Origin: Yamadazyma tenuis
Lineage: Eukaryota; Ascomycota; Pichiomycetes; Serinales; Debaryomycetaceae
NCBI RefSeq assembly: GCF_029203305.1
Contig: NC_089461.1
Location: forward strand, 2,418,001 to 2,482,000
Length of the DNA: 64,000 nt
Direction: 5' to 3'
Shown: positions 26,995 through 36,768 of the stretch, in pieces
How the letters are laid out: each line of letters opens with the position of its first letter
Position numbering within the stretch: position 1 is the first letter of the stretch
Made by a program: the position numbers and the translations under genes
The notes under the pieces: model-generated
Told to the model about the DNA's origin: nothing
Databases searched by the model: none
The model's input: only the letters and a program-made list of their open reading frames with translations

Positions 26995-29900
26995 ATGGCA
27001 AAACAAACGGCATTCCACAGACTAATCGCCAGGGATAAAGGCATTTTCAACGGCAGAGACTTCTTGATTTCCAGTGATTCCATAACCTGGGTTCCTGCGT
27101 ACGCCATCTTCATCACCGAGCAGGGCCAATTGTATTCTGCTGACGAAAACGACAACAACTACTTGTTGTTGCAGTTTTTGCAGAGTTGTTACATCCAAGT
27201 CATCCCCAACATCAACACATCCACCAGCCTGCAATTGAAAAAAAGCCGCAGCCGCTTGGCAAAGCCCAGCAAGGATCTGAGCACACTCCACGAGGTCCCG
27301 CCGCCAGTGGTGTTTATTAAAACGTTTGACAATGAAAAGCTCTATATCAAGGTTCCTTCCAAGAATAACTTTGGAAACTTATTGAGCTCCTTACTTGTAT
27401 GGCAGAACTTGAACCCCAAGTCGCTCGTGAAGAAATGGTACTGTGAAAACAAATTTGTGCCCCAGCTGCCGGACTTTATTCATGAGGTTTTGGTGTGTAG
27501 GTTCAAGGTGTACGGTCCAGTTGTTAATAGAGGGAAGAATATGAACCTTGTAAAGGGCCCCAAGGTGCCCAATCACCTGAAAAATCTCTTTGTTGAGTCA
27601 GAAACTGGAACCACTCAGCTGCCGGTTATCAATGAAGGATGGTTCTATACGATGGGGGTGTTAAAGTCCAATGGGGTCTTGAACTTCATCACAGAGTTGG
27701 ATGGAACATTGATCTACTCAATAGACATCAAAACCATCATGTCCAGCGAGGTCCGAGAAATGCATCACCTGATATTTGACAATTCCAACGTGTTGTTTGT
27801 GGGTCGTATAAAGGAATTGAGATGGAACAATCTCATCAAGAACAAATCTTCATCCATTAACGACCAGGTATATCCTCCGTTCATTGCCAAAGATGGCAAA
27901 ACCATTAACTCATACAACAGGATTCTCATTGAGTTTCCGTTGCATATCGACTTGGAGGATTGGTTTGTCGGGTTGAATTATTTTTCCAAAAGAGAGTACA
28001 TTGGCTCTTACAATCCCAAGACCGCCATCAACAAATCTAATTCGGTTAACGACATAATAAAGAAACTGGAAGATTTGGCGTTGAATGACAATCAAACTCT
28101 AGTCTCTTCTGATATCCCTAATCCCGATATATCCTTCAATATCGGTGATGTGTCAATGAACTCAACCACAACCGTTCCACCACATATTCCCAGATCCACG
28201 TCAATGAACCTTGACGCCAATTTGCTGATTTACGAGAAAGATTCTTTCAGGATTTCGAAAAAGCTCTCCGTGGACATCATTGAAGCTAAGTTCGACAATG
28301 AGGTATCTTCCAAATCAAAAATATATGCTGAAGTGGTAATGTGGGGACTCCCGTGGTCAAGAACTGCTATTGTGAACTACACCAATAATCCATTTTGGAA
28401 AGAAGAGTTCTCAACCGACTTGCCAATTTCCACTCAAATTATTCATATATTGATTAAAGAATGCAGTTTCAACGAGTCGAGTTACCTGGAAGGAGACAAA
28501 ATAGTAGGAACAGTGTATATCACACCAGATATTTTAACCAGGCATTTTAACAACCACTCTACAATGCTGATTGAAGGCATTCTGAATGGAAATGCTATCA
28601 ACGTGAGCGGAATGAACAATGGTGAAAATCCAAACTATGCAAACGATATTGTCAAACTATCAATTTACGATGCTTCGAATTTACCGATTGGTAAGTTGTT
28701 GGTGAATGTTAACTTCAAGGAGTACCACATCTTATCACCTAAGAACTTTAAGCCGTTGGAAAATATGCTCCATAATGCTCCCATGACTGACTTAATTGAG
28801 TTCTGCAATAGCAATGTCTCTACTGCTGAGTTTGAAAATGTCAGTATAATTATGTTGGATATTTTCCAGAGTCTCGGTATAGAAGACAAGTGGTTTAAGG
28901 CGTTGATGGACGCTGAATTGATTAATGTCGATAAGGTCACTAGACAAAACTATGTCAGTAAAGCATCTACACCTTCCTCGTCCTCCAACAATGTGTTCAA
29001 CACCTTATTTAGAGGTTCGTCTATCTTCTCCAAATCACTTGAAAAGTATAATTTAAGAATAGGGCAAGAATACTTGGAGAAGGTGTTTGGAGACTTTTTT
29101 GCAATCATAGATAAGGAAAAGAAGAATTGTGAAGTTGACCCCAGATACGTACGGCTCCAAGAAAAGGCTGAGCGTAAGGGCAAAAACGTGGATGATACAG
29201 ATTCAGAAGATTCTGATGAAGAGGATGATGGGTATGATTCGGACGAAGAAGCACGTATAGATAAGCGTGTCAAGGCCATGGTTGAACACAATTCCAATAA
29301 CTTGTATGAGTACGCAGAAATGCTCTGGCAAAAGATTTACATCACCTCAAATGATTTACCCGAGCAAATCAAGAGTCAATTGAAGCAGTTCAGAAACAAG
29401 GTTGAGTTGGCCTGTGACCCAAATGACAAAATTACTGCCTTGAATTGTTTAAGTGCTTTTATATTTTTGAGATTCTTTTGTCCTGCCATTTTAAATCCAA
29501 AGTTGTTCTATTTGACTAAAAATCACCAAACGGGGAGGTCACAGAGAACCTTGACATTGATTGCCAAGATCTTATTGAACTTGGCCAACCGTCAAGAGTT
29601 TTCGCCCCATAAGGAACCACATCTTGTGCAAATGAATAAGTTTTTGGATAAACATAAGGAAGAAGTGTTAGACTATTTCGACAAGATCACGGGAAGGAAG
29701 AACGATTTCCATGAGAAGATTTTGGAATTGAGTCATGAGGTGAAAAGGTTTGATTTGGGATTGTCAGGTGATACAACATCAAACGAACTTCCAACTACTC
29801 CTTATCTCATTGATAAATACTTAAGATTAACTGAACTTATCTATTTGCTAGAGAACAAAACTTCGGGAGGAACGTCCGAAGATGATTTTGGTGACGACGA

Positions 29901-30693
29901 TGAAGAAGAAGAAGAAGATGATCATGATCATGATGATCATGATGATCATGATCATGATGGCGATAAGGAAGACAACCATAGCGAAGGTACCGATGTGGCT
30001 GAAGTGTCGCCAATCCCTGAAGAGGCCATAATTAGCGATAAGGCTTCAACGGACGAATCACGGGACCAGTTTGATTTCAACTCAGTTAGCACCAGCAAGT
30101 TCAACAACAGGAGGACCAAATTGAATGGAATCAATGAGAGTGATATCAGAATCCGCAACAACGTCTACAAGATCGGATCATTGGAATTCGAAAAGTCCGA
30201 GTTCTTGGACCTAGCGGGCGAAGACGAGACCGAAAGTTTCATCAAGAGTTTGTGCAAAAGCGACGAAAACATCTTCTCGTTCATAACCTCCAACATAACC
30301 CTTAAAGATCTTCAAAAAACCAGCAATCGCTTAAGAAAGAGAATCTTGGAATTGGAAAGCTTCTTAAGTAACTACGAATATCCAGCCAACTACCAAAGTG
30401 ACCAAACCATGTGGGACGCCTTTGCTAACCGACTCTTGTCCACCTCGTATTTGGACCTCAACCGTAGCTGTGTTGTGCAATGGGAAGATTATAATGGAGA
30501 AGTTCCTCTTCGCTATAAGAGAATAGTCGATAACGGTCTCAACTACTTAAAGTTGAAATTCTTCGATGAAGCCTTCAACGGGGAGCCCGGCTTAACTACT
30601 TCATACACGCTCCATAACCACTTGGGTGACGAGAATGTTTTGAAGAGCCCTAGCTCCAAAAACCCATTTAAAAAGTGGTTTAATAAGCCTTAA
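26995..30693 (+). CDS. BUD2: GTPase-activating protein for Rsr1/Bud1
   Basis: This 1232-aa RasGAP stimulates GTP hydrolysis by the Ras-like Rsr1/Bud1 at the bud site to set division axis and polarity. A long N-terminal PH-like region is followed by a C2 domain (about 420-560). The RasGAP domain (about 610-900) carries the arginine finger Arg673 in NTLFRGSS and the FLRFFCPAI motif. An acidic, probably disordered insert (around 735-765) interrupts the GAP domain. A second acidic stretch near residues 965-995 is a run of Asp and His encoded by a GATCAT-type microsatellite. S. cerevisiae Bud2 is 1104 aa, and the extra length is mostly these inserts. The start is the first ATG after an A/T-rich leader. 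Confidence 0.93.
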   Translation: MAKQTAFHRLIARDKGIFNGRDFLISSDSITWVPAYAIFITEQGQLYSADENDNNYLLLQFLQSCYIQVIPNINTSTSLQLKKSRSRLAKPSKDLSTLHEVPPPVVFIKTFDNEKLYIKVPSKNNFGNLLSSLLVWQNLNPKSLVKKWYCENKFVPQLPDFIHEVLVCRFKVYGPVVNRGKNMNLVKGPKVPNHLKNLFVESETGTTQLPVINEGWFYTMGVLKSNGVLNFITELDGTLIYSIDIKTIMSSEVREMHHLIFDNSNVLFVGRIKELRWNNLIKNKSSSINDQVYPPFIAKDGKTINSYNRILIEFPLHIDLEDWFVGLNYFSKREYIGSYNPKTAINKSNSVNDIIKKLEDLALNDNQTLVSSDIPNPDISFNIGDVSMNSTTTVPPHIPRSTSMNLDANLLIYEKDSFRISKKLSVDIIEAKFDNEVSSKSKIYAEVVMWGLPWSRTAIVNYTNNPFWKEEFSTDLPISTQIIHILIKECSFNESSYLEGDKIVGTVYITPDILTRHFNNHSTMLIEGILNGNAINVSGMNNGENPNYANDIVKLSIYDASNLPIGKLLVNVNFKEYHILSPKNFKPLENMLHNAPMTDLIEFCNSNVSTAEFENVSIIMLDIFQSLGIEDKWFKALMDAELINVDKVTRQNYVSKASTPSSSSNNVFNTLFRGSSIFSKSLEKYNLRIGQEYLEKVFGDFFAIIDKEKKNCEVDPRYVRLQEKAERKGKNVDDTDSEDSDEEDDGYDSDEEARIDKRVKAMVEHNSNNLYEYAEMLWQKIYITSNDLPEQIKSQLKQFRNKVELACDPNDKITALNCLSAFIFLRFFCPAILNPKLFYLTKNHQTGRSQRTLTLIAKILLNLANRQEFSPHKEPHLVQMNKFLDKHKEEVLDYFDKITGRKNDFHEKILELSHEVKRFDLGLSGDTTSNELPTTPYLIDKYLRLTELIYLLENKTSGGTSEDDFGDDDEEEEEDDHDHDDHDDHDHDGDKEDNHSEGTDVAEVSPIPEEAIISDKASTDESRDQFDFNSVSTSKFNNRRTKLNGINESDIRIRNNVYKIGSLEFEKSEFLDLAGEDETESFIKSLCKSDENIFSFITSNITLKDLQKTSNRLRKRILELESFLSNYEYPANYQSDQTMWDAFANRLLSTSYLDLNRSCVVQWEDYNGEVPLRYKRIVDNGLNYLKLKFFDEAFNGEPGLTTSYTLHNHLGDENVLKSPSSKNPFKKWFNKP
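29916..29962 (+). repeat. in-frame GAT/CAT microsatellite in BUD2
   Basis: Alternating GAT and CAT codons encode Asp and His in a run of roughly 14 codons, directly after a run of Glu codons. It is in frame and does not break the gene. Confidence 0.85.
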
Positions 30694-30899
30694 TCAGTAG
30701 CTCAATACAAATACATCGGGGATAAAAAACGCTCGTACACGACTTCTCATTCCGCTGTTGGTTTTTTCCAAACTAAAAGCAAAACACGACACAGCAAACT
30801 CAGGTGCACAAATCCTGTCAACTTTTTGGACACAATTGATAGATTGTTTGACATTCACTAATAGACTCATAGATTTGTACAGAGCACTTGATTCCAAAA

Positions 30900-31802
30900 A
30901 TGGCCACTGAAGAAGAAATATTGGCCTCTTACCCTCAGGTTTCTGCTCCTACAGACCAGAGTGGATACACTTCCAATTTAACCGAAGAACAAGAACAGGT
31001 GCTTAAACAATTAGAAGCCGCTTTAAAAGAGTTGGGATACACAAAGAGATTGGACAAGGCATCGTTGTTGCGGTTTTTGAGAGCCAGAAAGTTTGACTTG
31101 GAAAAAACCAAGCAAATGTTCGTCAGCTGTGAAGCCTGGAGAAAAGAGTTTGGCACCGACACCATTTTGACCGACTTTAAGTACACCGAAAAGCCTTTGG
31201 TAGCCAAGATGTACCCCCAATACTATCACAAAACTGACAAGGATGGAAGACCCGTGTACTACGAAGAGTTGGGAAAGGTGTACTTGCCAGATATGTTGAA
31301 GATTACCTCTCAGGACAGAATGCTCAAGAACTTGGTTTGGGAATACGAGTCCTTCACCAACAATAGATTGCCTGCTTGCTCTAGAAAGTTTGGTTGTTTG
31401 GTGGAGACTTCTTGTACCATCTTAGACTTGAAGGGTATATCTATTTCGTCTGCTTATCAGGTGGTGGGCTATGTCAAAGAAGCGTCTAAAATCGGCCAAG
31501 ACTACTACCCTGAAAGAATGGGTAAGTTTTATTGTATCAACGCCCCATTTGGTTTTTCCACTGCTTTCAAGTTATTCAAGGCATTTTTGGATCCTGTCAC
31601 GGTGTCCAAGATTTTCATCTTGGGAAGCTCCTATCAAAAGGACTTGTTAAAGCAGATTCCTCCTGAAAATTTGCCCAAAAAATATGGAGGCCAGTCGGAT
31701 GTGTCTGAGCAAGAATTGTACTTGAGTGACATAGGTCCCTGGAGAGAAGCCGAATACATCGGTCCTGAAGGGGAAGCTCCCAAATCAATTGATATGAGTT
31801 AG
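30900..31802 (+). CDS. SEC14: phosphatidylinositol/phosphatidylcholine transfer protein
   Basis: This 300-aa cytosolic/Golgi lipid exchange protein couples phosphatidylcholine metabolism and PI4P synthesis to vesicle formation. An N-terminal CRAL-TRIO-N helical region ([11 protein letters not shown] near residue 60) is followed by the CRAL-TRIO lipid-binding domain. That domain contains [19 protein letters not shown] and ends in LPKKYGG. Length matches S. cerevisiae Sec14 (304). The longest frame begins at a TTG four codons upstream, and the ATG at 30900 gives [13 protein letters not shown]. Codons are strongly biased with no CTG, indicating high expression. Yeasts have Sec14 homologues (Sfh proteins), but this one has the classic Sec14 length and sequence. 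Confidence 0.96.
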   Translation: MATEEEILASYPQVSAPTDQSGYTSNLTEEQEQVLKQLEAALKELGYTKRLDKASLLRFLRARKFDLEKTKQMFVSCEAWRKEFGTDTILTDFKYTEKPLVAKMYPQYYHKTDKDGRPVYYEELGKVYLPDMLKITSQDRMLKNLVWEYESFTNNRLPACSRKFGCLVETSCTILDLKGISISSAYQVVGYVKEASKIGQDYYPERMGKFYCINAPFGFSTAFKLFKAFLDPVTVSKIFILGSSYQKDLLKQIPPENLPKKYGGQSDVSEQELYLSDIGPWREAEYIGPEGEAPKSIDMS

Positions 31803-32159
31803 TATAGTAAAGTTAATATAGTAAACACTGTTTTATTTATTGTCCTTAATTTTATGGCCGATGCGGTTCCCACTCCACCTGCCTATCTCTTTCGGCCGGA
31901 GAGGGCCGATGCAAATGGATGCAAAATTAGGTGAGAACCTCGAGGCAGCGCTCTTATATTTTGTATACGAAATTCTTTCTTTCCCTATTTGGAAGAATCC
32001 TCCAATTTTAAGATACTGGACATTGAAATTGTCCTGCGGGAAGAGCCCTTGTTTCTGTGTCCGAGCTGTTCAGTAGAGCAATTAGTGTAGATCGCAGCAT
32101 ATAAGGAAAAGAGTAAACCCTGAAAAAAATTGGTTCGAGTAATTCAAGGCTCTAAAGCT
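31803..32159. other. SEC14-KRE6 intergenic region
   Basis: 357 bp between two plus-strand genes. It holds the SEC14 3' end and the KRE6 promoter. The frame at 31840-32076 shows no domain. No RNA gene is seen. Confidence 0.45.
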
Positions 32160-34214
32160 ATGACCGATGACAAAACTTCTATGAGCCTCTCTCTTCCTGA
32201 TTCTATAGTCAGACAGGGGTTAAATAATACTAGCCATGAGCATACTCATCCGGAGACAGAAATGAGGGCTCCTAAGAACCATGATTATCTGTCTGTAGAT
32301 ATCACGGAGCAGAGAGAACAGGCAACCCAAACTCATATCATACAACACCATCAGGATTCCAGTGCTGAAAGCCACAGCAATACCCTTTGGCGGTTGCCAA
32401 ACTCTCTTGAGTCAAAAATCAGACACCCCAATTTCCACAAAAACGACGAACGGGTGAATCGGGTATCTTCAGACCTATCGTTGGTATCCAAGGTGCAAAA
32501 CAACTCCAGGTACTTTGTTCGAATGGGTTCTTCTGCTAAAGTTGTCGAAAAGTTTGACGATGTGGAAGATCCATATTACTACTACGCATATGCGGCACTC
32601 TCTTCTAGTTCGAGCGAGGTTTCAAGTAGCATATGCAACACACCCGAACGGTTTTGTATTTTGAACCTTGATGACACCATAATGACACCTGAAGAGTTCA
32701 AAAATATTGATGACCAGTTTCCCAAAGATCTCGACCCTTTCAAGAACAAGTGGAACTACCTAAACCCTATTATCTATGTGACGCATTTTTACTATGGACA
32801 AATTTTTGCAGCCATTGCATTGATGGTAATTATCATTTTCGGGTCCATTGGATACGGGATCCATGTTGCAAAAGAGTGGTGGTCTCCACTTCCACCTGAA
32901 GTATATGAAGTTCTTTCTCCATACATTTATCCTCCACTATCAGCCATCAGAACCTCACTAGTTGATCCTGATACTCCTAAAGACGCACACCAACGCAAAA
33001 GCTTCCAAACCGGCGAAATGTGGGACTTGGTATTCTCTGATGAATTCAATGCCGATGGTCGTACTTTTTTTGAGGGTGATGATCAGTTCTTCAATGCCGT
33101 GGACATTCATTATGCGGCCACCAATGACTTGGAATACTATATTCCCGACATGGTGGAGACCAGCAACGGAAGTCTACGAATTACATTAGATGCATTTCCC
33201 ATCAACGGGTTGGACTACCGGTCGGCAATGCTTCAGAGTTGGAACCAGTTGTGTTTTAGCAGTAATGCTATTGTTGAGGTGAGTCTTCGAATGCCTGGGT
33301 ACTCTCAGGAAAGCGGTTTATGGCCAGCTGTGTGGAGTCTAGGTAATTTGGCAAGACCCAGTTTCCAGGCCACTACTGATGGAGTATGGCCCTATTCCTA
33401 TGATGAGTGTGACCATGGAATCACTCCCAATCAGTCTTCTCCTGACGGGATATCGTTCTTACCTGGTCAGAGATTAAGCAAGTGTACTTGTTTGGGAGAA
33501 GACCATCCGAATGTTGGAGTTGGCCGAGGAGCCCCCGAAATTGATATAATCGAAGGATTCCACAACGCTTTTGATAAGAAAGGAGTTGGTGTCCAAACCT
33601 TACAGGTTGCTCCGTTCGATTCCTGGTGGAGGCCAGATTACGACTATATGATGATTGAGAATCCAAATATCACATCTTTGAAACCAGACACAGGAACCCC
33701 AACGCAAGAAGCTATTGCAGCTGGAACCATCATGAACGAAAACTGGTATGTTAACCATCAAAATACCACCGATCCTGATAGGCACACATATTTCCAGAAA
33801 TTTGGGTTTGAGTATCTGAGTGCAAAGACTGCCGAGACTGATAGTTATATTCAGTTTTTCGCAGCCAACTCACCTACTATGTCCATTAGAGGAGATGCTC
33901 TTCATCCTACCAATAATATTGGGTGGAGGCAGATCACCAAAGAGCCCATGTCTCTAGTTTTCAATCTCGGGCTTTCGGAGACGTGGTCGACGGTGGATTT
34001 TGGTTCATTGAAGTTCCCTGCCGTATTTGAAATCGACTATGTGAGAATCTACCAACAGAAAAACGACACCTCGATCACGTGCGACCCATATGGTTTCCCG
34101 ACCAGTGAGTATATATATCAGCATTTAAATGCTTATAGAAACTTCAACCTTACAAGCTGGAAACAAGCAGGCTACAAAAGCCCCAAAAACAGCTTGATGC
34201 ATGGATGCTATTAA
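32160..34214 (+). CDS. KRE6: beta-1,6-glucan synthesis protein Kre6/Skn1
   Basis: This 684-aa type II membrane protein of the ER/Golgi and plasma membrane is needed for beta-1,6-glucan in the cell wall. A long Ser-rich cytosolic tail is followed by one membrane helix (about residues 213-236, FAAIALMVIIIFGSIGYGI) and a lumenal glycoside-hydrolase-16-like domain. That domain contains WPAVWSLG and the EIDIIEG catalytic-type motif near residue 460. Several N-glycosylation sequons are present (for example NTT, NLT). The ATG at 32160 (MTDDKTSMS) is chosen because the longer frame starts at TTG. SKN1 is a close paralogue in S. cerevisiae. The two cannot be separated with certainty here. Confidence 0.94.
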   Translation: MTDDKTSMSLSLPDSIVRQGLNNTSHEHTHPETEMRAPKNHDYLSVDITEQREQATQTHIIQHHQDSSAESHSNTLWRLPNSLESKIRHPNFHKNDERVNRVSSDLSLVSKVQNNSRYFVRMGSSAKVVEKFDDVEDPYYYYAYAALSSSSSEVSSSICNTPERFCILNLDDTIMTPEEFKNIDDQFPKDLDPFKNKWNYLNPIIYVTHFYYGQIFAAIALMVIIIFGSIGYGIHVAKEWWSPLPPEVYEVLSPYIYPPLSAIRTSLVDPDTPKDAHQRKSFQTGEMWDLVFSDEFNADGRTFFEGDDQFFNAVDIHYAATNDLEYYIPDMVETSNGSLRITLDAFPINGLDYRSAMLQSWNQLCFSSNAIVEVSLRMPGYSQESGLWPAVWSLGNLARPSFQATTDGVWPYSYDECDHGITPNQSSPDGISFLPGQRLSKCTCLGEDHPNVGVGRGAPEIDIIEGFHNAFDKKGVGVQTLQVAPFDSWWRPDYDYMMIENPNITSLKPDTGTPTQEAIAAGTIMNENWYVNHQNTTDPDRHTYFQKFGFEYLSAKTAETDSYIQFFAANSPTMSIRGDALHPTNNIGWRQITKEPMSLVFNLGLSETWSTVDFGSLKFPAVFEIDYVRIYQQKNDTSITCDPYGFPTSEYIYQHLNAYRNFNLTSWKQAGYKSPKNSLMHGCY

Positions 34215-34307
34215 CAGCCAAATTTGTGCGCGTTGTTTTGAGTTCAGTTATATCGCGTCTTTTCTCATGTATAGAACACAACATACCAAATAATCAGAAC
34301 TATCAAC

Positions 34308-36683
34308 ATGTTGGAACAACCCCTTCTGCTTGATTTCCTGGACTCTCCATTGTTCTCCCAGGTGGATTCTGTTGTTGAAAAGACATCCAATACCTTTGAA
34401 ATGAGCACATCGCTTCTTTTCGGGGCACCTGATTCCTCTGAGAAAGAAGTCAAGCTCTTTAACGGATCAACCATTAAATTGAAGAAGAAAGTAGCGGTAC
34501 CGGCTCTTCAAGAACTGGAGCTTTCTAACGAAGGTATGTCGATTATTGACATGGATCTTTTGTTCCAAAAGGCCAAACAAAGACAAACATATAAAGATAA
34601 TCAGAAGCAGGCGGCCGCCACCTCAAATTCTAAACCTGTCCACAAACCAACACATGTTTGGACAGAGCAATACCGACCCCAACGGTTTGTTCAGTTATGT
34701 TCCGCTGGAAATGATAGACAATACAGAATGATCTCCCACTGGTTGAAAAAGTGGTCTGGGGTTGTCTACAATGAAGCATTCGATGACGATGAAGGAAACA
34801 TAGATTCGTTAGGAAGACCTATGAGAAAATTCCTCTTGATCAGTGGTCCTTCAGGAATTGGAAAGACTGCAGCTGCCCATATCATTGCTAAACAGTTGGG
34901 ATATAATGTGGAAGAGTTGAATGCTGCCAACAGCATGAACTCGCTTCCTAACAGTAATTCCAGTGGTAACAATTACACTAATGTGGTGAACTCATTGAAG
35001 TTGAAAATTCAAAATGCGTTGACATCCAATTCCATTCAATCCAAAGGTAATAAAATTCTGACTAATAGCAAGCCCACCTGTTTGATCATAGATGAAATCG
35101 ATACGGCTGGGAACTCGAGTGACATAATCCGAGTATTGAATGAAATTCACCAGTCCGACCAAAGGGCCTTCAACCAATTGAATAACAAAAATGTATTTGG
35201 CAATAGTAACTCAAAGAGTAAGAGGAAAGACCAGCTCTTGAACAGACCCATCATTTGTATTGCTAACGATGCTTTCACAACTAGTTCGAGGACTTATGGA
35301 GGGTTCAATATGGATAAACTTAGAAACATGTCTGAGTTGGTAACTTTCCAAAAACCCACCATTCAAAAGACTAACTCTGGTATGAAGATTGGTGGAAAAG
35401 CTCTCAAGTCTGTCAAAGAGTATATCAAATGGATCAGTGATAAGGAGAATTTAAAACTAGGATTTCAAGAAATTGGTGAGATTGTTGAGATTTGTGAAGG
35501 AGATATTAGGGCTTGTATAAATCATTTACAGTTCAACGGAAGAAAAGTCCAAGTGCCTATGATTGAGGGTGCCCACAACAAACTGACCAAAGACCTACAG
35601 CTTTCATGGTTTAAAATCGCTGAAATGATATTTAAAAGAGATCCTCTGTTAAGCAAAGAAGCTGATTTTGGCATGTTGATGGAAACCATTATGAATGGTG
35701 CTGGTAAATCGGTTTCGGCTTCAAATAGCACTTTGGACAAAGTTATAAGGGCCTGTTTTAACAGGTACTTGGACTCTGTTCACTATCAAGATGATTCCTT
35801 GGTTAAACCATGTGAGTTAAGCGATTGGTTGGACTTTTACGATAAGGTCGGAAACTCTAATGATGCCTTGGACTATGCCAGCTTGGTTAGTATGAAATTT
35901 TGGGTCTTGTTCAGTGAATCCAACCCAAACAGGGTTTCCAAGAGCTTGATCCCAGATATAAAGAACCTAGAGTACGAATCTAATGAGATGAAAAAGGTGA
36001 ATAAATCTATTATCAAGAGCTTCATTTCCAATCTTCCCGTTGAAGCTGGATTGAGCTTAGGTGGTGGATTTGAGAATAATGAGTCATTCGGGCTATTTGT
36101 GCTCCCATTGATACACAAGATCATTTCACCTGAGATGACATCAAGCGGTGGTTCCATCTCACTATCGATGAAACTGAAACTGTCGTTAAGTGACTTTGAT
36201 CAGGATGGCCTTGTAAAAGCTGCCAAAGTGATCAAAGACTTTGGTATTCAGTTGGAATCACTAAGAGACACTACCACCAACTTAACCAGTTTGGAGTTCT
36301 ATCCAAATCTTGATTCGTTGGTGCTTTACAATTCTGATTACCTAAAGACTCCAATTGAAAGCACTATAAAGCAAATCCAAGCCAGGAGAAAATGGATGTT
36401 CCCCCTATTGCAAACAGAATTGGAAAGAGAAGACGTGGTAAGACTAATTGAAAAACGGAAAGCAGTTCAGCTAGGTGCTGTTGATTCTACCAAATCTAAT
36501 AAGAAACAAAAAACTACTAGTCTTGAATTCTTTAAAGGACAATACGATGGGCTTTCAACTCATATTCAACAGGCCAAAGATAAAGTGGATTCTGAAGCTA
36601 CTCGGATCTGGGTCAAGTACAACGAAGGGTTTTCCAATGCTGTGCGAAAGAATATTGGTTGGAACGATTTGTGGATAGCTTAA
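34308..36683 (+). CDS. CTF18: alternative clamp-loader large subunit Ctf18
   Basis: This 791-aa AAA+ protein replaces Rfc1 in the RFC-Ctf18 complex, which loads or unloads PCNA and is needed for sister-chromatid cohesion and the replication checkpoint. Walker A is GPSGIGKT near residue 178 and Walker B is LIIDEID near 259. A WTEQYRP motif precedes the AAA core, as in clamp loaders. The C-terminal tail (IWVKYNEGFSNAVRKNIGW) is the conserved segment that binds Ctf8 and Dcc1. Length is comparable to S. cerevisiae Ctf18 (741). It starts 93 bp after KRE6 and its stop is 85 bp before CCZ1, all on the same strand. Confidence 0.93.
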   Translation: MLEQPLLLDFLDSPLFSQVDSVVEKTSNTFEMSTSLLFGAPDSSEKEVKLFNGSTIKLKKKVAVPALQELELSNEGMSIIDMDLLFQKAKQRQTYKDNQKQAAATSNSKPVHKPTHVWTEQYRPQRFVQLCSAGNDRQYRMISHWLKKWSGVVYNEAFDDDEGNIDSLGRPMRKFLLISGPSGIGKTAAAHIIAKQLGYNVEELNAANSMNSLPNSNSSGNNYTNVVNSLKLKIQNALTSNSIQSKGNKILTNSKPTCLIIDEIDTAGNSSDIIRVLNEIHQSDQRAFNQLNNKNVFGNSNSKSKRKDQLLNRPIICIANDAFTTSSRTYGGFNMDKLRNMSELVTFQKPTIQKTNSGMKIGGKALKSVKEYIKWISDKENLKLGFQEIGEIVEICEGDIRACINHLQFNGRKVQVPMIEGAHNKLTKDLQLSWFKIAEMIFKRDPLLSKEADFGMLMETIMNGAGKSVSASNSTLDKVIRACFNRYLDSVHYQDDSLVKPCELSDWLDFYDKVGNSNDALDYASLVSMKFWVLFSESNPNRVSKSLIPDIKNLEYESNEMKKVNKSIIKSFISNLPVEAGLSLGGGFENNESFGLFVLPLIHKIISPEMTSSGGSISLSMKLKLSLSDFDQDGLVKAAKVIKDFGIQLESLRDTTTNLTSLEFYPNLDSLVLYNSDYLKTPIESTIKQIQARRKWMFPLLQTELEREDVVRLIEKRKAVQLGAVDSTKSNKKQKTTSLEFFKGQYDGLSTHIQQAKDKVDSEATRIWVKYNEGFSNAVRKNIGWNDLWIA

Positions 36684-36768
36684 GTATATAGCATTATATG
36701 TGGTTGGTACACGCAACGCTCACACTGATAAGCGAAGTACTCGAAATACAAAAAGTTGGATGTGCTAA

